A model generated the notes under the pieces. It did not search any database and was not told the origin of the DNA. It saw only the letters and a list, made by a program, of their open reading frames with translations. The position numbers were made by a program, and so were the translations under genes. From the NCBI RefSeq assembly GCF_006974105.1, contig NZ_CP036282.1, forward strand, positions 868,001 to 932,000: DNA of 64,000 bases, read 5' to 3'. Positions 34,042 to 42,893 of this stretch are shown here, piece after piece. The DNA is from Rhodoferax aquaticus. Lineage in GTDB: Bacteria > Pseudomonadota > Gammaproteobacteria > Burkholderiales > Burkholderiaceae_C. How positions within the stretch are numbered: position 1 is the stretch's first letter; each line of letters starts with the position of its first letter.

Positions 34042-35724
34042 ATGCCATCTGCAACCCTTCCTGCCAATGAAACGCAGCGCCTAAAGGCCCTGCGTAACTT
34101 GCAGGTGTTGGATACGGGACCTGAGGCTGAGTTCGATGCCTTGGCCAATGCGGCCTCTTTGGTGTGCGGTGTTCCCGTATCACTGATTAGCCTGATTGAC
34201 AGCGAGCGGCAGTGGTTCAAAGCCAAAGTCGGTGTGACGGGGATGAGCGAAACCCCGCGGGACATTGCCTTTTGCGCCCATGCAATTTTGGGCGAAGGCA
34301 TTATGGAGGTGCCTGACGCAAGCTTGGATCCCCGCTTTAAAGACAACCCCTTGGTGCTAGGGAACCCTGACATTCGCTTTTACGCGGGGGCTCCTGTTTC
34401 TGTGGGCAATGGGCAGCGGGTGGGCACGCTGTGCGTGATTGACCGCCAGCCACGCACCTTAACTTCTGCGCAGAAAGAAATCTTGGTCAACCTTGCACTC
34501 GCCGCTGGTCAGGCCTTAGAAGGGCGCAGAGCGATGCGGGAGTTGCAGCGCGTGTCTGCGCTGAACCAAGCAGATGATGCTCGGTTTAAAGCGCTGAGCG
34601 ATGCACTTCCTGTCGGTATTTTTTATGCCGACGAATACAGCAATTGCACCCACACGAACCGGCGCTGGCAAGAGATGCACGGCCTCAGTGCATCGCAAAG
34701 TGTTGGGGCCAGTTGGATGCGCATGGTGCATATTGAAGATTTGGAAGCCGTGCGCAAGCAATGGGACGACTCGGTACTACACCGTGCCCCATTCATGATG
34801 GAGTTTCGCATCCAACGCTTGGACCGTACAGAGCGCTTTGTTCGTGTGCACGCGCAAGCGGCTGTCGAGGTGGACGTAGGCCTTGATGTGGACGACGAAG
34901 CTGTTGACAGCGTGACCTATGTAGGTAGCGCAGAAGATGTGACCGATTACCGAGCCGCCGAGCGTGGCTTGTACGACGAGCGCAGGCGTTTGGCCAACGT
35001 GATCGACGGCGCCAACCTAGGGACTTGGGAATGGCATGTACCAGATGGCCAGATGCGCATCAACGCGCGTTGGGCGGAGATCGTCGGCCACAGCTTGTCG
35101 GACTGGGCCAAGGTGACCATAGCGACTTGGCAGCGTATCTGCCATCCAGAAGATCTTGCCCGTGTGACGGAGTTGTACGCGCAGCACTTCCAAAACAGGG
35201 GTGAGCACTTTGCATTCGAAATGCGACTGCGCCACCGTGAAGGCCACTGGGTGTGGGTTCTGAGCCGAGGGCGGGTCCTGCACTGGCTGGCGGATGGTAA
35301 GGCGGGCTGGGTGTTTGGCACCCACGAGGACATTACTGAACAAAAGCGACAAGAAACCTTGTTGCTGGAGGCCAATGAGCGATTGGAACTTGCTACAGAG
35401 TCCGGCGGCATTGGTGTGTGGGACTGGGATGTGGCAAGCAACACGCTGGTGTGGAACGCCCAAAACTATCTGCTGTACCGCATAGAGCCGTTTTCTGTTC
35501 CCGGCAACTACCAGCTATGGGCGCAGCATGTACATCCAGACGACTTGCCCATGGCAGAAGCCTCCCTGCAAGCCGCGTTGCGCGGTGAAAGCACCTTCAA
35601 CACGAACTTCCGGATCATCGGTGGGGATGGGGTGGTGCGGCGTATTCGGGGAGCCGGGCGTGTAACCCGCGACGCACAGGGCAATGCCACGCGCATGGTG
35701 GGCGCCAATTGGGAGCTTAGCTAG
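34042..35724 (+). CDS. GAF-PAS-PAS-PAS sensor without output domain
   Basis: 560-residue soluble sensory protein. A GAF domain spans about residues 20-165 (LISLIDSERQWFKAKVG, IAFCAHAIL), then come three PAS/PAC units (about 185-305, 315-430 and 445-555). It ends right after the last PAC (RIRGAGRVTRDAQGN). No kinase, GGDEF, EAL or HTH follows, and the stop overlaps the convergent thioesterase gene by four bases. AAAGGA precedes the ATG. It is divergent from the liv operon and may signal through a separate partner. Confidence 0.8.
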   Translation: MPSATLPANETQRLKALRNLQVLDTGPEAEFDALANAASLVCGVPVSLISLIDSERQWFKAKVGVTGMSETPRDIAFCAHAILGEGIMEVPDASLDPRFKDNPLVLGNPDIRFYAGAPVSVGNGQRVGTLCVIDRQPRTLTSAQKEILVNLALAAGQALEGRRAMRELQRVSALNQADDARFKALSDALPVGIFYADEYSNCTHTNRRWQEMHGLSASQSVGASWMRMVHIEDLEAVRKQWDDSVLHRAPFMMEFRIQRLDRTERFVRVHAQAAVEVDVGLDVDDEAVDSVTYVGSAEDVTDYRAAERGLYDERRRLANVIDGANLGTWEWHVPDGQMRINARWAEIVGHSLSDWAKVTIATWQRICHPEDLARVTELYAQHFQNRGEHFAFEMRLRHREGHWVWVLSRGRVLHWLADGKAGWVFGTHEDITEQKRQETLLLEANERLELATESGGIGVWDWDVASNTLVWNAQNYLLYRIEPFSVPGNYQLWAQHVHPDDLPMAEASLQAALRGESTFNTNFRIIGGDGVVRRIRGAGRVTRDAQGNATRMVGANWELS

Positions 35725-36146
35725 CTGGTTTGACCGGCGGGCTTGGGTATCTCGCGCGGTTTGCCCTGGTGGTCTATGGCGACGTAGGTGAGTGATGCCT
35801 CTGTCACTTTGATGTAGGTACCTTGGTCACTGTAGCGCTCGGCGTAGACCTCTACCTTCACCGTGATCGAAGTGCGCCCAATGCGGCTCACTTTGGAAAA
35901 GAAGCTCAAGATGTCACCCACTCGCACAGGCTGTTTGAAGATGAACTCATTCACCGCCACGGTGGCCATGCGGCCTTGTGTATAGCGAGCTGGCAGCACC
36001 GATCCAGCCAAGTCCACTTGTGCCATGACCCATCCACCAAAGATGTCGCCGTTGGCATTGCAGTCTCCGGGCATAGGAATTACCTTGAGCACTAAGACCT
36101 GATCGGTTGGCAATTGCACGCTGTTGGGGCTTGAATTTGTAGACAT
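35721..36146 (-). CDS. Acyl-CoA thioesterase (YciA type)
   Basis: 141-residue hot-dog acyl-CoA hydrolase. The signature NANGDIFGGWVMAQVDLAGS near residue 30 carries the Asp of YciA-type enzymes; FKQPVRVGDILSFF follows. The start at 36146 has AGAGGA upstream; a GTG two codons earlier is possible. Its stop overlaps the convergent PAS protein gene. Confidence 0.82.
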   Translation of the reverse strand: MSTNSSPNSVQLPTDQVLVLKVIPMPGDCNANGDIFGGWVMAQVDLAGSVLPARYTQGRMATVAVNEFIFKQPVRVGDILSFFSKVSRIGRTSITVKVEVYAERYSDQGTYIKVTEASLTYVAIDHQGKPREIPKPAGQTS

Positions 36147-36187
36147 GGGCACAATCCTCTGTAATTAACACTTAAGAATTGTCGCCC

Positions 36188-38071
36188 ATGCGCTCCTTTG
36201 GCCCTTCAGCCCCTGTTCCCGCCGCCACGACCGCCATGGCCGAATCCCCCAAATCTGACTGGGACACGCTGCGCCGCCTGTTCCCCTACTTGTGGACCTA
36301 CAAGTGGCGCGTGATGGCAGCCTTAGCCTTCATGGTGGGCGCCAAGATGGCTAATGTGGGCGTGCCGGTGTTGTTGAAGAACCTGGTGGACGCCATGACC
36401 ATCAAGCCCGGCGACCCTGCAGCACTGGTGGTGGTGCCTATTTCCTTGTTGTTTGGCTACGGGGCGTTGCGTCTGTCAACCTCGGTGTTTACCGAGTTGC
36501 GCGAACTGGTGTTTGCCAAGGCCACGGCGGGTGCCGCGCGCAGCATTTCTTTGCAGGTGTTTCGCCACTTGCACGCTTTGAGTTTGCGCTTTCACCTAGA
36601 GCGCCAAACGGGTGGGCTCACGCGTGACATTGAGCGCGGCACGCGGGCGGTGAATTCGCTGATCAGTTATTCCCTGTACAGCATCATCCCTACGCTCATC
36701 GAAGTGGCCATGGTGCTCACTTTACTGGCGGTTAAGTTTGACGTGTGGTTTGCGTGGATCACCATCATTGCGCTGGTGGTGTACATCACTTTCACCATTA
36801 CGGTGACCGAGTGGCGCACCCAGTTTCGCAAGAAGATGAACGAGTTGGACTCCACGGCCAACAGCCGCGCCATCGACTCCTTGTTGAACTTTGAAACCGT
36901 CAAATACTTCAACAACGAAGAGTTTGAGGCCAAGCGCTATGACGAGAACTTAGAGCGGTTTCGCCGGGCCTCGGTGAAGAGCCAAACCACGCTGAGCTTT
37001 CTCAACAGCGGGCAGCAGCTCATCATCGCCACGGGTTTGGTGGCCATGCTTTGGCGTGCCACGCAGGGCGTGGCCGACGGACGCATGACCTTGGGCGACT
37101 TGGTCATGGTCAACGCCTTCATGATCCAGCTCTACATTCCGCTGAACTTTTTGGGCGTGATCTACCGCGAGATCAAGCAAAGCCTGACCGACCTTGAAAA
37201 AATGTTCACTCTCTTAGAGCGTGAGCGTGAAATCGCCGACCTGCCTAATGCGCCAGCCTTGCAACTGGCGGCCAACGGCAGCGACGCCAGCGTGCGCTTT
37301 GACCATGTGACCTTTGCCTATGACCCTGTGGCCACAGAGGGTGACAAGAGCCAGGGCGGCCGTACCATCCTGCACAACATCAGCTTCGAAATCCCGGCGG
37401 GGAAAACCGTGGCGGTGGTGGGGCCCTCGGGCTCAGGCAAGTCCACCTTGGCGCGCCTGTTGTTCCGCTTTTATGACGTAGGAACCCAGGCCCATATTGC
37501 CCAAGGCCAAAGCGGGCGCATTTTGATTGGCGGGCAAAACATCAAGGATGTGACCCAAGCCTCCTTGCGCCAAGCTATTGGCATCGTGCCGCAAGACACG
37601 GTCTTGTTTAACGACACGGTGGAGTACAACATTGCCTACGGCAAGCCGGGCGCTACGCGCGCCGAGGTCGAAGCGGCGGCGCAAGCTGCGCGCATTCATG
37701 GCTTCATCAGTTCGGCTCCTAAAGGTTACGACACGATGGTGGGTGAGCGCGGACTCAAGTTGTCTGGTGGCGAGAAGCAACGCGTGGCGATTGCCCGCAC
37801 CTTGCTCAAGAATCCCCCCATCTTGATTTTTGACGAAGCCACCAGCGCGCTAGACAGCGCCAACGAGCGTGCCATTCAGGCGGAGTTGCAAAACGTGGCC
37901 CAGAATAAGACTACGTTAGTCATTGCCCACCGACTGTCCACCGTGGTCGACGCCCACGAAATTCTGGTGATGGACGCCGGCCACATCATCGAGCGCGGAA
38001 CCCATGCGGCCCTGCTGGCCAAAAATGGCCGCTATGCGCAGATGTGGGCGCTGCAACAAAGCGCAGACTAG
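36188..38071 (+). CDS. Atm1-type ABC exporter
   Basis: 627-residue half-transporter: six membrane helices (residues ~40-310) with the Atm1/HMT1-type core (FHLERQTGGLTRDIERGTRA; SLLNFETVKYFNNEEFEA), then an ATPase domain. Walker A GPSGSGKST is near residue 415, signature LSGGEKQRVAIARTLLK and Walker B ILIFDEATSALD. Bacterial Atm1 exporters move glutathione-linked metals or sulphur compounds out of the cytoplasm. ATG 36188 is preferred to TTG 36179; Shine-Dalgarno is weak. Divergent from the thioesterase gene. Confidence 0.85.
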   Translation: MRSFGPSAPVPAATTAMAESPKSDWDTLRRLFPYLWTYKWRVMAALAFMVGAKMANVGVPVLLKNLVDAMTIKPGDPAALVVVPISLLFGYGALRLSTSVFTELRELVFAKATAGAARSISLQVFRHLHALSLRFHLERQTGGLTRDIERGTRAVNSLISYSLYSIIPTLIEVAMVLTLLAVKFDVWFAWITIIALVVYITFTITVTEWRTQFRKKMNELDSTANSRAIDSLLNFETVKYFNNEEFEAKRYDENLERFRRASVKSQTTLSFLNSGQQLIIATGLVAMLWRATQGVADGRMTLGDLVMVNAFMIQLYIPLNFLGVIYREIKQSLTDLEKMFTLLEREREIADLPNAPALQLAANGSDASVRFDHVTFAYDPVATEGDKSQGGRTILHNISFEIPAGKTVAVVGPSGSGKSTLARLLFRFYDVGTQAHIAQGQSGRILIGGQNIKDVTQASLRQAIGIVPQDTVLFNDTVEYNIAYGKPGATRAEVEAAAQAARIHGFISSAPKGYDTMVGERGLKLSGGEKQRVAIARTLLKNPPILIFDEATSALDSANERAIQAELQNVAQNKTTLVIAHRLSTVVDAHEILVMDAGHIIERGTHAALLAKNGRYAQMWALQQSAD

Positions 38072-38087
38072 GGCGTGGCGTTCACGC

Positions 38088-39740
38088 CTATGCCTTGGTA
38101 GGTATGGCGAACCTCAGAGTATTTTTGCCCGCGGCTTTTGCCGCATACATGGCGTCGTCTGCCGCTTTAAGTAGTTCCTGAGGGGTTAGACCATTGTGTG
38201 GGTACAAGGCAATGCCCATGGAGGTGCCCACGTGCGCCACGGTCCCGCCGATGTCGATGGGCTGATTGATACTGTCAATCAGCTGTTGCCCGATGAGGGC
38301 CACGTTCTCCATGAGGTTGGCCTCATCCAAGAGCACGATAAACTCATCGCCGCCTAGTCGGGCCACTGTGTCCGTGAGTCTTAGCTTCGCCAAGAGTCGA
38401 CCTGCCACTGTCGTGAGTACACGGTCCCCCGCGTCGTGGCCCCAGGTGTCGTTCACGGCCTTGAATCCATCCAAGTCCAAAAACAGCAGGGCGATGTTGC
38501 GTGGTGACCGGCTTGCGATGCTGGTGAGCTGCCCCAGCCGCTCCATCAGCAGGTTTCGGTTGGGCAATTGGGTCAGGCTGTCGTGCAATGCCATGCGCTC
38601 AACAACTTGGTCCTTATTCCAGCGGGCCGTGGCATCGCTGAACACCGAGACGTAGCGGCTGATTTGGCCCCGCTCGTCGCGCATGGCCGAGATGGACAAG
38701 GCCATTAAAAAAACGCTGCCGTCTTGGCGCTGGCTCCAAACCTCGCCTTGCCATTTGCCAGCATCTCTTGCAGCGCGCCACATGTCCTCGTAAAACGTGT
38801 CGTCATGGCGGCCAGACTTGAGAATGCTGGATGAGCGTGCGACGGCTTCTGCCATGTCAATCCCTGTGATATGGGTGAACGCGGCATTGACCATCAAGAT
38901 GGCACCCTGCGCGTCGGTAATCATGAGTCCTTCGTTGATGTTGTTAAACACACTGGCAATCAGCCGAGAGGCTTGTTCGCCTTCCCTGATTTTGGTGACA
39001 TTGGAGACCAACGCGAAAAATCCATTCACACGTCCTTGTGCGTCAGTGTCTGGAATGTAGTTCGCTAGGGTGTTTGCCTTGGTGCCGTCGGGCCGTTGGA
39101 TCTCCCGCTCAAACTCACAGGCTTCTCCGTTCAGCGCTGCCTCAATCATGGGCGCATTCAGGGTATAGATGGTGTCGCCCAGCAGGTCTCGAATATGGAT
39201 GCCCTGCATTTGCTCCTGTGATTTTGCGAACCAGTCTTGGTAGGTTTTGTTTGCAAAGCGGCAGCGCAAGTCACGGTCCCAGTAACCAATCAAGCTGGGC
39301 AAGGCATCTGTCACCGTGCGTATGAATCGCTCTTGCTGGGTAAGGTCTTTTAAAACGTCCTCCGCCCTGCGGCGCGCTTGGAGCAACGCGTCCTCAAAGC
39401 GGCTGCGTTCTGCAGCGACAAAGAACACCCAGTAGAACAAGTCCCCTTGAGCTGTTGGGCTCTTTTTGCAGTTGGTAAACGCTGACACAGCTTTGCCGTC
39501 TGTGTTCTTGATTTGGAGGCGTATTTCGTTGACGTGGCCTTCGCGCAAAAGCAAAGGCCAAACATGCGTTTGCAAAAAAACACGACTTGCGACTGGCAGC
39601 AAGGCATTCATCGATTGATTGCGCCAGTGGGCTGCCTGTCCGCCCACCCACGTCAGCATGGCTGCGTTGACTTCTTGCACGATGCCGTCGCCATTGGTGA
39701 CGATGACGGGGTTGGGCAATAAGTCGAGAGTCTCAATCAC
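38088..39740 (-). CDS. PAS-PAS-PAS-GGDEF diguanylate cyclase
   Basis: 550-residue soluble protein. PAS domains lie at about residues 1-110, 135-255 and 260-380, followed by an intact GGDEF domain (LGGDEFIVLL) with an inhibitory RLTD site five residues upstream. It starts ten bases after the stop of the RsbQ-like hydrolase gene, so the two are co-transcribed. By analogy with the Bacillus RsbQ-RsbP pair, one PAS may bind the product of that hydrolase and switch c-di-GMP synthesis. Confidence 0.85.
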   Translation of the reverse strand: MIETLDLLPNPVIVTNGDGIVQEVNAAMLTWVGGQAAHWRNQSMNALLPVASRVFLQTHVWPLLLREGHVNEIRLQIKNTDGKAVSAFTNCKKSPTAQGDLFYWVFFVAAERSRFEDALLQARRRAEDVLKDLTQQERFIRTVTDALPSLIGYWDRDLRCRFANKTYQDWFAKSQEQMQGIHIRDLLGDTIYTLNAPMIEAALNGEACEFEREIQRPDGTKANTLANYIPDTDAQGRVNGFFALVSNVTKIREGEQASRLIASVFNNINEGLMITDAQGAILMVNAAFTHITGIDMAEAVARSSSILKSGRHDDTFYEDMWRAARDAGKWQGEVWSQRQDGSVFLMALSISAMRDERGQISRYVSVFSDATARWNKDQVVERMALHDSLTQLPNRNLLMERLGQLTSIASRSPRNIALLFLDLDGFKAVNDTWGHDAGDRVLTTVAGRLLAKLRLTDTVARLGGDEFIVLLDEANLMENVALIGQQLIDSINQPIDIGGTVAHVGTSMGIALYPHNGLTPQELLKAADDAMYAAKAAGKNTLRFAIPTKA

Positions 39741-39749
39741 GCTTGCCCA

Positions 39750-40586
39750 TCAGACCTGAGGCAGGTCTTGGCTAAGAAAGCTCTGCATTTCATGGATGAC
39801 TAATGATGGGTGACTCATATGGCCGCAGTGTCCTGCTACATCCAGTACTCGCAAGGTGCTGCCCTGCAGGTGCTCGTGCACATAGTTTCCAACAGTCAGT
39901 GGAGCCAGTGCGTCGTCGCGGTGCTGCAAGATCAGCGTAGGAACGGTCACGCGGTCGAGGTCGGTGCGGTTGTCGGAAAAAAAAGTAGCGCTTGCAAACA
40001 CTTTGGCGACCACAGGGTCGGTGGAGCAAAAACTGTCAGACAGCTCGGCTGTGACGGGACTACTCGCTTCTTGCGCTGACACCACGGGCGCAAGGTAATT
40101 GGCCCAGCCTAGGTAGTTCTGATCCATCAGGTCCAGCAGCCCTTCTAGGTCAGACTTCTCAAACCCACCCGCGTAGTGAGGTGGGTCATTAAGAAAACAA
40201 GGGTTGGGTCCAATCAGAATCATGCGGGCAAACAGCTCTGGCCGAGCAATGGAGGCCAGTATGCCGATGCTGCAGCTCACGGAATGGCAAACCAAGGTGA
40301 CGCCTTGGGGCAAGGCTAAGGCGTCGCACACTTCAATCAGGTCCTGTGCGTAACCTTGCAGGCTGGCATACCGCGTGGCATCAAACGCCGATAGCGCAGA
40401 CTTGCCACTGCCCACATAGTCAAACAAGACTTGCCGGTGTGTATCGGCGAATGCTGGCGTAATGCGGTCCCACATGTTTTGGTTGCAGCCAAAACCGTGC
40501 GCGTAAACCATGGTGGGACCCGCATTGCCAATAACTTTGACGTTGTTGCGGACGTTGATGCTAAGGGATGCACTGGCAAGGGGCAT
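39750..40586 (-). CDS. rsbQ: RsbQ-like alpha/beta hydrolase
   Basis: 278-residue hydrolase close to Bacillus RsbQ over its whole length: AHGFGCNQNMWDRITPAF, LFDYVGSGKSALSAFD, CFLNDPPHYAGGFE and SFCSTDPVVAKVFASATFFS. The triad is Ser102 (CHSVSCS), Asp224 or Asp225 (HRDDALAP) and His253 (GHCGHMSHP). RsbQ supplies an unknown small molecule to the PAS domain of RsbP; plant KAI2 and D14 receptors are related. The start at 40586 (MPLAS) is my choice; 40613 is also possible. Confidence 0.88.
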   Translation of the reverse strand: MPLASASLSINVRNNVKVIGNAGPTMVYAHGFGCNQNMWDRITPAFADTHRQVLFDYVGSGKSALSAFDATRYASLQGYAQDLIEVCDALALPQGVTLVCHSVSCSIGILASIARPELFARMILIGPNPCFLNDPPHYAGGFEKSDLEGLLDLMDQNYLGWANYLAPVVSAQEASSPVTAELSDSFCSTDPVVAKVFASATFFSDNRTDLDRVTVPTLILQHRDDALAPLTVGNYVHEHLQGSTLRVLDVAGHCGHMSHPSLVIHEMQSFLSQDLPQV

Positions 40587-40807
40587 GGCTCGCTCTCGTA
40601 ATGGCTCAACCATTTGGTTGCAGCGCCAATGTACAACGTGTATCTAGACTTTGGTAAAGGAAAAAGCTTCCAGGCCGTGCTTATAACGCGTTTTGCGTCG
40701 AATATGTACAACTGTGACGCACGTTTCGGGTAGTGGGGCGGCTCGCTTTGGGCTAGATTGGTGAGCGATATTGCCCATCCATCTACCCACTTAAGGAGTG
40801 CCCGCCT

Positions 40808-41575
40808 ATGTCACAACGTCTCCAAGGCCACAGCGCCTTGATCTCTGGGGGGGCCTCGGGTTGCGGTGCCGCAGCCGTGCGCATGTTCGCTCAAGAGGGC
40901 GCGCGCGTGACGGTAGTCGACCGGCAGGCTGATTTGGGTGAGGCATTGGCTGCCGAGTTGCGCGGCCAGGGCTTGGAGGTCACTTTTGCCCATGCCGATG
41001 TGTCGCAACGCACCCAGGTGCAAGCGGCGGTGGACCATGCCACGCGCACCTTTGGCGCGCCCACTGTGCTGTTTAACCACGCTGGCACCATTGTCGTGAA
41101 ACCCTTTTTAGAAACTACGGACCAAGACTACGACAGCCTGCTGGACGTGAACGTGCGCTCCATGTTCTTGATGACGCAGGCCGTGCTGCCCGGCATGATT
41201 GCGGCAGGGGGTGGGCGCATAGTGTGCACCTCGTCGATCTCCGCAGTGGCGGCTACGCCCATGGAGGTGTTGTACAACCTCACCAAAGGTGCGGTGCACA
41301 TGTTTGCCCGCGCCATTGCGGTGGAGTTCAGAGACCGCAACATCCGCTGCAACGCGGTGTGCCCCGGCTTCATCCAAACCCCCCACGGCATCCGCGAGGT
41401 AGAGGCTCTGACTCGCTATGGCGTAGACGTGTCAGAGGCTGCCATTCGCGCAGCCCAAGGGCGCATGTGCCTGCCCGAAGAGGTGGCCAGTGCTGCCTTG
41501 TTCTTGGTGAGTGACGAGGCCAGCTTTGTCAACGGCACGCACTTGTTTGTGGACAACGGCTTTACGGCTGTCTAA
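40808..41575 (+). CDS. SDR family oxidoreductase
   Basis: 255-residue short-chain dehydrogenase. The cofactor loop is a variant, SGGASGCGAAA (Cys in place of the usual Ile). FNHAG is near residue 90, and the catalytic region CTSSISAVAATPMEVLYNLT then KGAV keeps a Ser and a YxxxK (YNLTK). AAGGAGTGCCCGCCT gives a strong ribosome site. Fourteen bases before an aldonolactone-oxidase gene, so it probably oxidises a sugar or polyol in the same pathway; the substrate is unknown. Confidence 0.8.
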   Translation: MSQRLQGHSALISGGASGCGAAAVRMFAQEGARVTVVDRQADLGEALAAELRGQGLEVTFAHADVSQRTQVQAAVDHATRTFGAPTVLFNHAGTIVVKPFLETTDQDYDSLLDVNVRSMFLMTQAVLPGMIAAGGGRIVCTSSISAVAATPMEVLYNLTKGAVHMFARAIAVEFRDRNIRCNAVCPGFIQTPHGIREVEALTRYGVDVSEAAIRAAQGRMCLPEEVASAALFLVSDEASFVNGTHLFVDNGFTAV

Positions 41576-41588
41576 TTCAGGAGGCACT

Positions 41589-42833
41589 ATGGAATTCGAC
41601 AAAGGCGGCCTGTGGCGCAACTGGGTGGGCAACCAATCGTGCATTGCACGCTACAAAGCAGCACCCACAGAAGAGTCTCAACTGTGCGCCATGGTGGCCG
41701 AAGCCAACGCGCGCGATTTGAATGTGCGTGTAGCAGGCTCAGGCCACAGCTTTACGCCGGTGGTGGGCACTGGCGGCTTGCTGTTGTCCTTGGCGGGCAT
41801 GCAAGGCGTCAAGCACTTCGATGACGCCAAAAAGCAAGTCACCGTAGCGGCGGGCACGCGCATTCATGACCTAGCGATAGCACTCCAAGCCCATGGCTTC
41901 TCGCTGGTGAACCAAGGTGATATTGATTCGCAGGCCGTCGCTGGCGCCTTCACCACAGGCACCCATGGAACGGGCAGCACCTTGGGCTGCTTGGCCACGG
42001 CGATTGCGGGCCTGCGCTTGGTGCAAGCCGACGGCAGCGTACTTGAGGTGGATGGGCGCGACACAGACTTGCTGCATGCAGCGCAAGTGTCGGTGGGCAC
42101 CCTGGGTGTGATCTCCGAACTCACCTTGCAGGTACGCGATGCCTACCACCTGCACGAACATGTGTGGCGCGACGACTTTGAAACCTGCATGGCCCGCCAT
42201 GACGAACTGGCCGCCACCCACCGGCACTTTGGGTTCTTTTGGTGCCCCACACCGCAAAGCCGCCACTTGTACTGCTTGGCAGACACGGCGGACGCACCCC
42301 GCACCTCGACCACAAAAACGGCCGATGTGTGCGAGATGAAAGTGATCGACATCACCGAGCGGCCGTACCTAGACACGCCGTTTGAAAAAATCGCCTACTC
42401 GTCCGAGATTTACCCCATCGAGTACGTACCCAACTTTCACGAGTTGGAATACGCCGTGCCCGTACAACACGGCAAAGAAGCCGTGCGCGCGGTGCGTGAG
42501 CTCATGCTCACCAAGCACACTCACTGCATCTTCCCCATTGAATACCGCTTCACCGCGGGAGACCCCGCGTGGCTCAGCCCCTTCCACCACCAAGACAGCA
42601 TTACCCTGTCGGTATCCGGTCAACCGGGCGTGGACTACTGGGACTATTTGCGCGATGTGGACGCCATTCTGCGCCGCTACGGCTCCCGCCCCCACTGGGG
42701 CAAGATGCACTTTTTGGACACGGATGACGTCACCACGCTGTACCCCCGTGCCCAGGACTTTCGCGCCTTACGTCGCAGGTTGGACCCGCAAGGGCGCTTC
42801 TTGAATGAGCATGTGCGGATGCTGTTGGGGTAG
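41589..42833 (+). CDS. Aldonolactone oxidase (D-arabinono-1,4-lactone/L-gulonolactone type)
   Basis: 414-residue flavoprotein of the VAO family. The FAD domain has RVAGSGHSFTPV near residue 49, where the His normally binds FAD covalently, and GAFTTGTHGTG near 119. The C-terminal ALO domain ends with the family signature SRPHWGKMHFL. The start is ATG 41589 after CAGGAGGCACT. Such enzymes oxidise aldonolactones with O2 or other acceptors. Coupling to the SDR just upstream suggests a short sugar-oxidation operon. Confidence 0.85.
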   Translation: MEFDKGGLWRNWVGNQSCIARYKAAPTEESQLCAMVAEANARDLNVRVAGSGHSFTPVVGTGGLLLSLAGMQGVKHFDDAKKQVTVAAGTRIHDLAIALQAHGFSLVNQGDIDSQAVAGAFTTGTHGTGSTLGCLATAIAGLRLVQADGSVLEVDGRDTDLLHAAQVSVGTLGVISELTLQVRDAYHLHEHVWRDDFETCMARHDELAATHRHFGFFWCPTPQSRHLYCLADTADAPRTSTTKTADVCEMKVIDITERPYLDTPFEKIAYSSEIYPIEYVPNFHELEYAVPVQHGKEAVRAVRELMLTKHTHCIFPIEYRFTAGDPAWLSPFHHQDSITLSVSGQPGVDYWDYLRDVDAILRRYGSRPHWGKMHFLDTDDVTTLYPRAQDFRALRRRLDPQGRFLNEHVRMLLG

Positions 42834-42893
42834 GTGAACCCCATGTGAGGGCATGGTCTTTCATCGCTCGGAGGCAGCTACACTGCCCCGCCT

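Noticed and set aside
38073..38089. Terminator GGCGTG/CACGCC between the Atm1 and PAS-GGDEF genes
   Set aside because: Only six pairs, no T-tract, and it overlaps the stop region of the minus-strand gene.
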